Notes: generated by a model from the sequence alone, not told the origin. Shown: positions 33,387 through 46,310, numbered from the stretch's first letter. The stretch is 64,000 nucleotides of DNA from Patellaria atrata CBS 101060 (GCA_010093705.1 MU006094.1:1277550-1341549); one strand, 5' to 3'. Made by a program: numbers and translations.

Positions 33387-34234
33387 TCTGACTGACTGTT
33401 ATCCAGCGTCGGGTCGGCCAAGTGTTCAAGTCACTCCTGAACATTAGAAATAAGGCAGCTTCCTGCTTAACATACTATATTCACTCTACAATAGCTAACG
33501 ATATACACAGGGTAAACATTGCTAAATTGGAAAATCGACAAGGTAAGCAATATTTCCTGATTCGGTCACGGGCCGGCCAATGATGTGCTACCCGCTTCGG
33601 ACCGAGGCCACATTAGGAAATTTATTAACGGTGATCAGGTAAGTTAGTTTCTACATCTGATATCCTCTTATCATGATAATTCTTCATGGGAGACATTGCT
33701 GAAGGGTCTCCTACAGTCTGGACAGATTGGAGTCGTAATAAGTTGATAATGATAGAATTAGTAGTACCATCCAGATGGTGTACACCCCTGTTGTTTCTAT
33801 TAATTCAAAGATCATACTGTAGTGGAGAAACAATGGTAAAAATTGTCGTAGCGAATTATTGGAGACTTTTTCAAGAGTTCCAGGCTCGATGTTATATCTA
33901 CTTAGTTATCTTTCAATGGACTAAGGAGGTAGAAATGATGATATAACTATTTTAACTTCAAACCTTATGCTGTAAGTAATGAACACTAGTTTTCTTTCGG
34001 TTTCAATATTCATCGAATTAAAGTTGGAAAAGTTCGATTCGATTCTACTTGGTCTTCGGCCTCTTCCTTTATGTCTACTCTGCAAAATGTTCTCCAAGTA
34101 TTAATAGGACTTTCATAAATACTATATATTTTAAAAATCCATCAAAATTATACCGTCTTCTGCCCAATCCAAACCTTTCTGAAGCCTGTCAATACCTACC
34201 CTGTTAAGAAGTATCAGACATATTTCTCCGAAAC
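33387..34234. promoter_or_regulatory. Upstream region of the amidotransferase gene, 3' flank of the P450
   Basis: No gene. About 180 bp upstream of the amidotransferase start is a GC-rich island near 33570-33606 containing GGGCCGGCCAAT (a CCAAT word on the + strand) and CTTCGGACCGAGG, which pairs CGG and CCG half-sites one base apart. These could serve regulators but are not proof of binding. The remainder is AT-rich. Confidence 0.35.
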
Positions 34235-36001
34235 TTATTCCTTTGATGTTGACGGTGATGGCCATTCTGACCGCCTTGTTGGACTGGTGTACAAGTTTAG
34301 CGGTCGAACAACCAAGAACTCGGGATCATACACCACGGCTTCGGTCGAGGAATCGTCAAAGTGATAGCGGTAGACCAACTCGGCCAATACCATCTTCACC
34401 TCCAACAACGCCAAATTGAACCCCACACACCCTCGTCCTCCGGCAGCAAACGGGGTATACAAACCCTTTCTCGCCGCTTTGCCCGCAGTCCCTTCCGGTA
34501 TCCATCGGTCAGGATCAAACCGTGCGGGGTTCTCCCAGTGCTCGGGATTCTTATGGATACTTGGGAAACATGGGATTACAATCGATCCGGCAGGAATGAG
34601 GTATCCGCCTGGCAGCACGACATCTTTCTTCGCGTTACGGGCCGTCTGAAAACTTGGGCTGTGCATTCGCTGTGTCTCTTTTACAAAGCAATCGAGAAAC
34701 TTCATACTGTGTAGCTCATCATGAGTCCAGGTGCGCTTGCCGTCGGCCCCGTTGTCGATTAGTTCTTGCAATAGCCGTTCTTGGTTTCCGGGATATTTGA
34801 CCAAGGAGTAGATGCACCAACTGAGCAGTGATGCGCTGGTGGTGAAACCCGCACCGAGCAACACTACTACGTTTGCGAGAAGGATATCCGGAGGAAGACC
34901 TTCTCCTTTTTCACCCCGAGCACGATACAAGAAGTCTGCAATACACGACGCCTTCAGCGAAGCGGCTGGATCTTGCAATGACAGAGGTCCACCGTCCTTA
35001 ACAACACATTCATTGAGCGCCTTCTCTACATTCTCCCATAACAACCTCTTAACCTCCCTCAATCTCGCTGGCTCGCCAAATGGTAAGCTGCCATACCACT
35101 TCGGTCTCAAGCTCGTCTTCTTCATCAACTTCAGATACTCCCCGAACAGTCTTATAACAACCGCAGGTGGAGTAGAGAGAGATTTGAAGTGCTCCAAATC
35201 CTGTCCGACGACTACGCGCCAGATAACCTGTCCGCCCATTTTAAACATGTACTGGTATACGTTGAACGCGAGCTTCTTATCCGATAATTCGTCGAGGATG
35301 TTGAACATAGAGCGCGCGGCGTCTTGCACGAGAGGCGCGTGGTGCGCCATGGCTCTGGGACTCATAGCCGGCGGTACGAATTTATGCGCCATCTGGAATG
35401 CCGGGGAGTCCGAGTCGCAAGTGAAGAGCGCGGTCTGCTCCCGCATGTAATACAGCGGATGCGATGGATCGGATGTCAGTTTCGTGAATAACTCCCCTTC
35501 GCGTAAAACGTGTCGCGATATTTCCGGTGAGTTGGTATGGAAGATGGTCGTGCCCATGTTTGTGGTTTTTATGACGGGTCCGTAGCGGGCGAAGAGTCGG
35601 TCATAGTTCCCGAGGGGGTCGGGGTAGATTTCATAGTGGTTCCCGACGACAGGGAGGGGACGCGGTCCGGGTGGGCTGATGACGGAGGCATATTGGGTTG
35701 AACGTATCTCGATCGGTGAGGTGGTCGATTTAATTGCTTCCAGCGAATCCAGGGGTCCTATTTCAGGGCTATGGAAGTGGAGAGCTAGTTCATTGGTGAG
35801 TTTCTCTTCCCTATTTTTCTACCCACTCTTTGAAGAATGAAAATGGGGATATGGAATTGGGGACGAACATTCGACATCTGCGAAAGCGAAGAGCTTCCCA
35901 AGGTTTGACTTTAGACTTTGTAGGGATGAGAATGAGGATATGTCGAGCTTCTGGCTGTGAGAAGCGCTGGGTGTTGCGCCAATGAAGAACTCATTCAACA
36001 T
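34235..36001 (-). CDS. Cytochrome P450 monooxygenase
   Basis: The main exon 35818-34235 carries all P450 motifs: the Pro-rich hinge ISPPGPRPLPVVGNH, the I-helix region VVLLGAGFTTSASLL, the K-helix ETQR, and SIHKNPEHWENPARFDPDRW (the PERF-type region). The heme loop is FAAGGRGCVGFNLAL, with the ligand Cys. Its frame is open upstream only to a TAG at 35821-35819, without an ATG near the family N-terminus, so a first exon is needed. The best fit is 36001-35876 (MLNEFFIGATPSASHSQ onward) with a 57-bp intron that keeps phase but has a weak GTCGAA donor. That gives 569 residues and no clear N-terminal membrane anchor, unusual for fungal P450s. It lies head-to-head with a cytochrome-b5-domain gene, which suggests shared regulation and an electron donor. 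Confidence 0.88.
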
Positions 36002-36652
36002 GGCGGCGACGAGGTGCTTGAACTCTGTTGGACACGGGGAGAAAAAGATAGAGCGCAAAAATCTCTGCAAATGGTTTGCAGCAGAGATACAGTTTATAGT
36101 ATGATTGCCATCAAAGTAACTTCTAGGACTCAGTTTTCCCTCCTCAATGCAGATACTTAGAACTACGATTCTTACTTACAGCAGCATGGAGCTATCCATC
36201 GCCCAGACGGACGACCCTTTTCCAATTCTAAACCATCATCTACTCTCAACCTTGAGCATTCCATATACGTCGCTTACCGTCTTACTATTCACCTCTTCCC
36301 CATTCGACGTTGTAAAGCTTCCACTGTATCGAGATCGGACTATACCCGATCGGGTAGTCGGGGTTGCTCAAACGGGACCGCCAAATTCGGAATGCGTACC
36401 CGAGGCCGAAAATAGTAACTAGAACTACCGGATTAGGCAGTCTGATTATCAAATACGAATGCTCCCACTCATCGGTTTTAGGACTATACGCTTAGTAGGT
36501 GAATCTATGATCCTGAATTCTAACGCTATTTTGTAGAGATACTGAAGTCGAGGTCGAAACGCCAGACTATCACGCTCCAATATCAACAGCATCACGAAAC
36601 AGTTCTTGGTCCCAGACGACATCAATCGAGAGTAATACTCTAAGTTATCGAG
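36002..36652. promoter_or_regulatory. Divergent promoter between P450 and cytochrome b5 genes
   Basis: A 651-bp head-to-head intergenic region. It contains a perfect 14-bp palindrome, TACCCGATCGGGTA, at 36343-36356, whose core CCGATCGG is a CCG-N2-CGG pair. Immediately downstream are CCGCCAAATTCGG (CCG-N7-CGG) and CCCGAGGCCG, forming a cluster of half-sites of the kind bound by Zn2Cys6 regulators. Confidence 0.5.
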
Positions 36653-37429
36653 ATGATAGCACTCAACGCCGACCAATCCATCCCCTTCACCGCCCTCTCC
36701 TCCCACAACTCCCCAAAGGACCTCTGGATCGCGGTTAATGGCCACGGTATGTCCCTCCACTTCTCCTCTTCGTGCCTTTAGAAAAAACAATCAAACCCCA
36801 ATATCGCAATCATAATCGATGCGACCCCAAACCATACAAGTAATCCCAACCCAATGAAGGAGTTAAAACATCGAACTGATCACCTATACACAGTCTTCGA
36901 CCTAACATCCTTCGCCGCCGACCACCCCGGCGGCGCGGACGTACTAACGGACTGCGCCGGCACAGACGGCAGCGAGGTATACGCCTACGCCGGGCACAGC
37001 GAGGGCGCCATGGAGACGCTGGGACGGTATCGGGTCGGCGTGCTGGAGGGGTGGGAGTGTACATCCACTCTGAACACGGAACCCGCGGACGTCAAGAGCA
37101 CTATTAAAGGCACGGGCAGCGCTATCCCAACCCTCCTAAACGTCGCGAGGGCAAATAGCGCATACCTGCTCTCCGGACTCGCGGTGTTAGCGGTCGTGTC
37201 GTGCGTGTATGCGCTTTTCGGGGCTTTGGTAAGTGCTGCAAAGGGGATGCATGGGGTGAGCATGGGAGGGTTCATGTCCCCTGCGACGTCGTTCCTGGGC
37301 GGTGTGCTGCTGATGTCGGGTGTTGGATGCGTGGGGATGGCGTTCGTTTATGGGGTTTTTGTCGAGACGATCAGGCATGAGAGGGAGGTGTTTAGTTATC
37401 CGGCCGTTATTCCGAGACGGGTGGGGTAG
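36653..37429 (+). CDS. Cytochrome b5-domain membrane protein
   Basis: Two exons, 36653-36746 and 36894-37429, joined across a 147-bp intron (GTATGT...CACAG), encode 209 residues. The spliced N-terminal 80 residues are a cytochrome b5 domain: SSHNSPKDLWIAVNGHVFDL, the heme-ligand block FAADHPGGADVL, the second His in YAGHSEGAMETLGRYRVG. After a linker come two hydrophobic segments, ANSAYLLSGLAVLAVVSCVY and about 45 residues later FLGGVLLMSGVGCVGMAFVYG, so the protein is anchored twice rather than by the single tail helix of microsomal b5. It ends VFSYPAVIPRRVG. It probably supplies the second electron to the divergent P450; that pairing is inferred from position. The first exon was added because it completes the domain in phase. 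Confidence 0.88.
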
Positions 37430-37967
37430 GGGTATGGGAATTTGGTGGGAGAGGCGGGGTGTGGGTTGTGCTATGGGGGTCTGGGTTGGTTCAGTCTATG
37501 GCGTATGTGGTGGAATAGAGTCGATGGGTGTAATCTGGATATAATGAGGATTTTGTCTGAAGGGGAATACTATCTCATTTCCTCAAACTATGCGCTATCT
37601 GCCTTGAATAACAGACTGAAAACGCTCTTGACATGGAACACTGATATTAGTTATGGTTGAACGATACGGAACTGATGTACACAACGGAAACATTAGTTGA
37701 TGTGACTTAGATAGCTAAGTTGATATATTTTATACACCAAATGACATTCATTGTAAGATGTATTCGAGACCGGTAACTTATACTTATCGAATAAGATTAT
37801 GTGCAAAATGAAATTATTTGAATTATATATTTCGCTATTCTATTATTCTATTACTCTAGATTCTACAGTGAAATTTTTGAAATGAAAGCGAACAACCGAT
37901 TAATCCACCCAATTATGCGTCTATAACCCATTAAAGTTCGTGATATCATACAATACTTCAATAAAAA
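37430..37967. other. Convergent 3' region, b5 gene and PKS
   Basis: No gene. It is GT-rich up to about 37550 (an extension of the b5 3' end), then strongly AT-rich towards the PKS stop codon. Confidence 0.5.
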
Positions 37968-40900
37968 CTACACATCCTCACTGGCGTTCAACTTCACCAA
38001 CGCACTCCTCGTCGCAATCTTAGCAGCTAACTCCGCCATTGGAGTTGCGCTCAAAAGCTCAAAGACGGAAACATCACTCTGCATCTCCTTCAATACGCGG
38101 TTTCGAATCTCGACAGCCTTGAGTGAGTCCACTGTAGAAAATATATTTAGCATATTATCGTAAGCAGCTCATAGCGGGAAAAGAAACTTACCTCCAAAAT
38201 CAAACAATGGCTTCTGTCCGTCCACTTCCTCGACCTCAACACCAATGGCAAGCGCAATCTGCGCCTTCATATTATCTTCTACCGCAGCTGAGGCCTCAGC
38301 AACTGTCGTCGCCTTGCTCAACATTTCTCCTACGCTAACTCCCTTCCCGCAGCCTTCGCTAGCGCCAGCGTCGGCGGTTGTAACTCTGAGCTCGAATTTT
38401 CTGTCTTTCTGGAAACCGGTTGAACCTTCTTCCCTGACCAAGTTGTCTCCGAGACCCAGCACAAGCTGTGCGGGAACCTCTTGTCCATTCGACGTCGAAC
38501 CCCTCATCACGGCCTCCAGCACCACTCGGAGCTCATCGAGACTGGTCTGTAAACCCTTCCAACCATGCTGATAACGGTGGAGATAGTTATCGAGGTCGCC
38601 AAACTCACCGGCGGAGGTGAAGTGGGACGAGTCGGAGACAAGACCAACGTCGATACTAGTGGCCGGGATAGAAAGATGGGCACGAGCGTAGTGAGCCAGA
38701 GCGTCTTCAAAAGTATTACCTGAGGCATAATTGGCTTGCGCGGTGTTACCGATAATGCCGGTGATGGAAGATAGGAGAATGAAGAAGGGGGAGTCGGGAG
38801 GCGAGAGATGTGCTAGAAGGTTTCGTGAACCATGTGTCTTAGGAAGGATGGCACGAGACCACTTTGCGTGTGTCATGTTGTCGAAGATAGTATCCTATTA
38901 TCGTTAGTATACTGATGGTTTCAAACATGCATCGTATACGGACCTCTAGAACCATAGCACATTGTACGAGACCCTTTACTACACAACCTTCAGACCTGAG
39001 CTGTTCGAAAACATTAGCCACGCTCTGAGAGTCGTTGACGTCGCATTTGAAGGCATCAGCCTTGACTCCTCTGCTGCGGAAGTCCGTCAATTCTTTTTCG
39101 TTCTTGCTACCACCCGAACGTGACAGAAATACTAGATGGCCAGCACCATTATCTATCATCATATTGGCGATGTCCAGACCTAGCGCTCCAAGACCACCGG
39201 CGAGTACATAGGTCGCCTCCTTCTCTAATGCTAACTTTGGCGCGGGCAGCGCAGGCATCAGTACTAAGGAGTTCTTGTCAAGCGACAGGACGATCTTGCC
39301 AAAGTCTTGCGCCCTCAGAATATCAAGTGCTTGCATCGTGTTGCTGACTGATATGACATTTGTAGGAGCAATAGGTCCAATAGTACCGGTACGAAGGAAG
39401 ACACTAAAAGTCCTCTGGAACAACTCATTGATGACATCAGGCTTTGCTTTGGAGACGCGATCCATGTCAATGCGGACAAGTGAGGCGTTCCGCTTGGAAG
39501 ATGGTAAATTGAGTTGTGGCGCGTTGGAGCTGTCGCTACTAAGGTCGAGGAAGTAGCCAAATTCTCCAAGTACTCGTAGAGATGGAACGACCGCTGGACT
39601 GGATTTCTGGCAAAGTATTGCATCTACCCCACGGCCATTCGTGGCTAAGGAAATTGCTGTTACGAAGTTACGAAGAGCAGGGTCAAAAATGTGACCTGGA
39701 GACATTCCATAGCGTTCGACCAGAATGTCTTTCTCCTCTTTGGTACTTGCTAAAGCAAAGATGTCGGCTCCTACAAATTGGGCAACTTGGAGAGCAGCTT
39801 GCCCTAATCCGCTAGCGGCAGAGTGTAGGAGAACGGTTTGACCTCTGCTAAGCCTGGCAACTTCAAGGAGAGCATATTGCGCCGCGATAAAGGTGCAAGA
39901 TAACCCAGCTGCTTCCGATGGTAAGACTGTAGCTGGTAAAGCTGCAACAAGAGCCTCGTTCTGGCGAATATGGGTTTTCAGAGCGTTGCCTTGGTAGACA
40001 GCTACACGCTGACCGACAGACACAGATTTAACCTGTTCGCCACATCTGGTGACGATGCCAACAGCTTCATGCCCTAATTGTGGAGACTCAGATGTATTGT
40101 CATCGGCATTGACCACATCACTGGCGTTCAAACCTACAAATTCGACCTGAACTTCTACGTCCTTAGAATCCAGGGGAGATGTTGAACCCTCGTCGGTGAC
40201 CCAGAGGAAATCTCCTCCGCAAGTGGAAGATGCTATCTTCAGCGCAACCTCGCTTCCTTGGATCGACCTATATACGGGTTTAGCGCTGCCGTCTGCAAGT
40301 TGTAGCTCTCCATCGAATCCAGAATCTTCAACGGCACGGGGAACGAATACAGCCCCATGAAGCTCAGCATATTCCATCTCGGCTCCTTCGACAAGGGAAG
40401 CTTGCCATATATCAAGGACCAGTTTTCCATTCTCGGTATTGTTCAAGTCAAATCCGGCAGAAAGATCTAGATGCGGTAGGGTGATTAGGGGGTACTCGTT
40501 GCGAAGAACGCGAAGTAGACCTTGGGCAGGTGCAAACTCAACACCATTGCTCCATGATTGTAGAAGTCCACCGTGAGTAACCCAGAAAAGATGTTTTGCT
40601 GAAGACACGAGGGACTTGAACAAAGTGAATTGTGACTCATCCCAAGAGTAGATGAGAGGGGATTCGACTTCCAAAAGGGAAACAACGTACTTCCCGGAAA
40701 GATCGGGCGTACTGGTTGCCGAGAAACTGATCGGACGGACGGTAACATTAGAATCAGAGAGTAGAGAGATGAGAGTGTTTAATAGAGTTGAAATGGCGGA
40801 AGAGATGGAGGAAGGAAGGAGCACGTAGATCTCGGACGGAGGTTTAACGCTCACAGCAGAGTTGTTTGACGCGATTAAAAAGTTTGAAGAGCTGTTGGCG

Positions 40901-43900
40901 CTGAAGGTTGTCGTATTCGCAAAGCCTGCACTCTGTAGAGTTGACTTGACGTCGCCTATCTCCTCTTCCGACTGAAGAATAACAAGGTGGCCCGAAGAGG
41001 ATAGAGCCTTTTGTAGCTTGACGAGAGTATCATTGTTGCTCTCTTGAGTACGGGAGCCAACGGATATAATGACATCGTACGAGTTATCTGTAACCGCTGG
41101 GGTTTCTTCCTGTGTGGTATTCCAGATATCAAGAAGACACGTGGGGTGTAAGATCGAACGTATGATCTCACGAGCAGCCGGACTCTGGGAGTCATTGTCA
41201 ATGACTAGGAGAGCTTTCCTCACAGCTTTCTTGTGAGCCAATCTATCCAACCAAAGGGAAAGCTGTCCCAATATATGAGGTGTTTCGGATCCGTTTGCTT
41301 CTCGAAGACGGGCAACATCATCTCCAGTTTTGATGAAATCCACGTCCTCTTTCCATTCTACGCGGACGCATTTCTTGATAGCTTCAAATCCTTCAGTGGC
41401 AATAGAATCAGCGTTTTCGGCTGATGTAACCTGGCGAAGCGCAAAACCTTTGATTGTAAGCTTAGGACTAGACCAAGCATTATCCGACACGACTAGATCT
41501 CCCACAATCTCGCGACCGCCTCCCCTTTTTGCTGCTTGCTGCCCGTAAGCAAGGAAGTGCTCGCCAGCACCATGTGGCTGGTCAGCCGCAACATACATGT
41601 CCTCAATGCTGAACGGAACGGCTGCCTCTTCTATAGGTTTGCCGTCATTGAAGGCCGCAAGAAGAGGGTGAAATATGGCGTCCATAGTAGCGGGGTGCAT
41701 GATATGAGGGTATTCATAGTTCTCTGGCATAACTGACTTAGTGTCAGGGATAATGATAGTAGCGTGAGCAGCATGCATCGAGGGGATGGCAGTTAGGGAG
41801 ACGACATTTCGGAAGAGAGGACCGTATTCCATGCCAATTGTCTCTAGGTGATCGTAAAATGTTTCGATATCGACGTCCTCAGCACTGCTATCGGCAGTAA
41901 TGCGCTTATATAGTTCCGACTGTTGTGCCCACTCCGCATCAATCATAGTGTCTTCGACCTCACTCACGCTTGTGGCAACGTACTCGAGCGCTATGTTGCC
42001 ATTGCAGTGCTTTGTCCACGATGTTCCCGTAGTAGTTGAATAGATAGTGAATTGGAACTGCCCAGGAATTGTTTTGTGGGGTTGCAAACTAAGACGAGTC
42101 TCAACGGCAGTCTCGTCCCCAGATGTCACTACTAAGCCGCGCATGAATGCGATATCACGGAACCGGAAGCCTTTTACTTGCTTCTCAGGGTCAGCTGTCT
42201 GTAGCGCACCTTCCAGCGCCATTACAAGCATTCCTGCACCAGGGTACAGAATCGTCCCGGTGATCTGATGATCCTCGATCCACGGGTTCTCCGAAATGCG
42301 TAAATGATTTCTCCATCTCGGTTCGGCGCTATTCTGAAGATCTTCAGCCACACCCAAAAGGTCCGTCCGTGATTTAGAGGGGAAGCGGTTTGAGCGGGTG
42401 ATATAGGCCTCATGCCAGAAACCCTTGGAGTGGTTCCAAGGATACGCAGGTAGATCTGCCAGAGCTTTTAAAGCTGCTCGTTCGCCGTCGCGCGAGTTCA
42501 CAGCAGAAAGATCGATGTCATATCCCAGAGCCCATAGTTGACCCGCTGCGGCCAGCGCAGTCTCGTTGGCATCTTTACCACGCATAATCATAGACGTATA
42601 TACAGCATCCTTAGCTGTTTTGTTGGTGCTAGCCGTGATGATTTGTTGAACAGGACCCTGAAGCGCGGCATGTGGGCCAAGTTCGACGATACCGCCCCAG
42701 CGAATAGGAGTTTTCTTCCTGCTGCTAGTAGACTGTGTTGTGTGCGCGACAAGTGCCGCTACAGCGGATGAGAACTCAACAGGAGCGCACATATTCGAGA
42801 CCCAATACTGCGCGCTGAGTTCTTCGGGCGAGACAATCTTTCCTGTAAGTGAAGAAAACATCACCGTCTTGTTACCTTCCCCGTCCGTGTCTGTGTCCGT
42901 TACCGGAGAGATTTGGCCCATACGCTCATAATAGCCATCGGCGACTGCACGCATGTGCGGAGAATGGTAGGCAGTTTTGACCTTTAGTTTGCGGGCAAAT
43001 TTACCGTCCCCGGAGATAAGTTTCTCCAGTGTATCTATTGCTTCAACATCACCGGACAGAGTTACACTGGAAGGACTGTTTACACAGGCAACAACTGCAG
43101 ATTCGTGAGGCACCCTCCCGAGATACTCAAGAGCTTGATTTTGGGACAGTCCTGCAGCAAGCATGGCCCCTTGACGGGTGACGGTGGCGGAACTCAGCCC
43201 ACGTACGTATGCAATTTTGATAGCGTCGGCATGTGTAATGTACGATGCTGCATATGCAGCGGCTACGGTAGCGTTAGGGCTTTTGTACTCAAGGACCTAA
43301 GAAGTTTGCAGAACTTACCGATTTCACCACTTGAATGTCCAACGGTTGCTCTTGGTGTCACCTTCCAGTGTCTCAAGAGATCAACTAGAGCAACTTGCAG
43401 CACTGTACATAATGTTTGACTGTACTCTGGTAAGCTGATGTTAGAATCATCTGTCTTCTTGAGCTCTTGAAATGCGTCCCATTTGCAACCTAGCTTCTCG
43501 AGATAGCGTTGTGAGGCATGTATGCTGGTTTCAAAAACTGGATTGTTGAGTAGTTGCCGTCCCATAGCGGGCCATTGAGCACCCTGACCGGTGAAAACGA
43601 AGAACAGATTGCTGTCCTGTCGCGAGGAACGCTTGATCTTGGGAAGCCCCTTCGAGAGAGTCATGGTAAGCTCCTCGGCAGTTGATGCAACCGAAAAGCT
43701 TCGGAAGTCAAAATGAGACCGTCTTGTCGAGAGTGTGTATGCAAGATTACTAAGATAACGGGGGTCCCCGTTATCCATACAAGACTTCGCGATAGAATCC
43801 GCATATGAAGCTGCCACCCGTTGAATACCAGCCTGATCTTTAGTACTGAAGACGAAGAGGCGCTTAGAGTTCTGGGTACATTCGGGCATCGGCGTTCCGG

Positions 43901-45526
43901 GCCCAACACTGACTCCAGAATCGGAACCGTCATCTTCATCCACAATGGTGTTGTGATTTCCTTCGAGGCTGCGTTCTGCCAGGTAGTGGTATGCGTCGTC
44001 CAGAATGGCGTGGGCATTTGCTCCGCCGAACCCGAAAGAGTTAATACTGACGCGGCGTTGACCTTTTGTTGGCCACTTCATTCTTGTCGGAGGCAGAGCA
44101 ATGTTCCACTCAGAGAGCTTCAGCTTAGGGTTGATTCTCTCGACACCATACGTAGGCACTAACATGCCTTTCTCCAGGCATACAAGGGCTTTGAAGACAC
44201 CTGCCAACCCAGAACAGCCCTCAGTATGCCCAACACTAGGTTTGATACTGCCAACATAGAGAGGGCCCATGCCGGCGGCTGAACGGCTAGCACCGAGGGT
44301 TGACGCTATCGCTGAAAGCTCAATAGGGTCCTAGGCAATCTTAGTAAATTCATTCAACAATAATATGTGGAAAAGCTTACGCCAACTGGAGTGCCAGTCC
44401 CATGGCTTTCAAAGTATTGCGTAGACGATTGAGAAAGTCCAGCCGCCTCATATGTGGTATTGATGAGCTCGGCTTGGGCGAGTGAGCTAGGCTGAGTGAT
44501 ACTGGGGGTTTTACCATCCGCATTTGCCCCAGTACCACGAATAACAGCGCGAATTGTGTCTCCGTCTCGAAGCGCATCAGACAGACGTTTGACAACAAGG
44601 CAACCAATGCCCTCCCCACGCCCATACCCATTAGCCCGGTCATCGAAAGTGTGTGAAATACCTTCAGGACTTAGCATATGCATAGCTGAGAGTTGATGCA
44701 TTGTATTCGGGTTGATAATAAGATTTACACCAGCTACAAGTGCCTATTATTGACGGTTCTAATTAGCACTATCAATCACAAGAAGTTTAATACGCCAATA
44801 CTTACCATTTCAGATTCCTTGAGCTTCAGTGACTGGCATGCAAGATGAAGCGCGTATAAACTAGACGAGCATGCCGTATCAAGCGTAAGACTCGGCCCTT
44901 TCATACCGAAAAACCATGAAACTCGGTTCGCTATCATAGCCTCACTCGTAGCTGATGCAGCAACATGGCCGACGTCGTATATATCATGTAACGACATCAT
45001 CTCGTAGTCGTTGGTCATGCAACCAACATAGCATCCAGTTTGAGAATTCATCAGACGTTCGACAGGAATGCCAGCTAAATTGTATCATTATCAGCAATTC
45101 AATTTATTCCAATATTAGGTGTGTTTAGAAACTCACCATTCTCGATACTTTCGTAACTAACCTCTAACAATAACCGCTTCATAGGGTCCATAGAAGCCGC
45201 TTCCTTTGCTGTTGTTGAGAAGAAAGGAGCATCAAATTGACTAATGTCTTGCTTTAGGAAGTAACCATGTTTCACGGCGATCTGGGATGTCGTATCAATA
45301 AAAAGTATATGGTTTTGAGGATGATACATACCGAACCCTTCCTATCCGCGTCTGGGTGATGCCAGACATCGGCATCCCATCGATCAGCAGGGACTTTGCA
45401 ATGGCCAGTTTTCTCGTGGCTGACCATATCCCACAGATTACCCAAGGAGGAAACCTCGCCTGGAAGTCGACATGCCGCTCCGATGATGGCGATGGGCTCT
45501 TGTTTATCGGTATTCGCCATAGCCAT
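37968..45526 (-). CDS. Highly reducing polyketide synthase (KS-AT-DH-(no MT)-ER-KR-ACP)
   Basis: Eight exons read leftward: 45526-45332, 45281-45137, 45074-44806, 44743-44381, 44330-43319, 43262-38944, 38894-38192 and 38131-37968. They keep phase throughout and give about 2389 residues. KS: DTACSSS (Cys near residue 182), [14 protein letters not shown] across an intron, [25 protein letters not shown] and [25 protein letters not shown] with its His, and MDAIFHPL with the Asp. The segment after DH has no SAM-binding glycine motif, so methyltransferase activity seems absent. [36 protein letters not shown], then [31 protein letters not shown], the Ser carrying phosphopantetheine. The protein ends 50 residues later with no thioesterase, reductase or condensation domain. 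The donor before exon 7 (GTCCGT) is weak. The start codon lies 785 bp from the divergent hydrolase gene. Confidence 0.95.
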
Positions 45527-46310
45527 TGTGTATTCAAGTTCTAAAGCGCTAAATGAACGATAACAACAATGCTGTTTGGTTCCAAGTCGGTGTCGGTAAA
45601 AAGTGATTAAGAGCCTAAAGAGGGACGATCTCGTACAATATTATTCTACAGTTGAAAAGTCGACGAACCTTGGCCTCTGATTAAGGGGTTGATTCATGTT
45701 TAAAAGTCATGATAGAGACACATAGAGTAACATGACTCTAGGCTACATCAGGAATCCTTCGTCTTCACTCGACGGCATGTAACATCCATCCAGATGCGGA
45801 AGAATATCAGCGACACCGTTCTATGAAGCGGTACCACCGGTTTGGTCAACGTTGCGGCTGCTATGTCATCGTGAACATCAGTTAGTGCGCTCCAAACACG
45901 CAGTACGAAATAGGTAACTCCAAGCTCCTACAGATTTTCAGAGCCCACACTCTTGTTACACATCTCTAAATGTAAACGGCATTGGGGAAATCGGCCATCT
46001 AAGAATATAATTCAAACTTGATTAGGCAATCCGTTCTCTTGGGGCACAATTGCGTCAGCTTTTGTACCAAGTGGAGGTATCCGGTTAGTGAAGCCTAGGG
46101 ACGGGAATCGCCAAATCGGGCAAAATGCTTGGCATTGGAGCACGAATGAATGGTAACAATGAGGATAGCGCTCAGTGTACGGGATAAAAAAGAGGAAAGA
46201 TAATAATGGTAATTTTTATCCAATGGTCCATGGGTTGATACGTCTACATTGCAATAGAAACACATTCGGGAAAAATAATTGGAATTCCAAGCTATCGTTT
46301 CCATCTCGGG
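45527..46310. promoter_or_regulatory. Divergent promoter between PKS and FSH1-type hydrolase
   Basis: A 784-bp head-to-head region. A CGG-TACCA-CCG (CGG-N5-CCG) inverted repeat lies at 45829-45839, a geometry used by some Zn2Cys6 factors. Six fixed bases are weak evidence on their own. There is no other gene. Confidence 0.45.

Noticed and set aside
33093-33395. 100-codon + strand frame rich in Ile/Gly/Val
   Set aside because: Mirror image of the TNG repeat in the amidotransferase gene.
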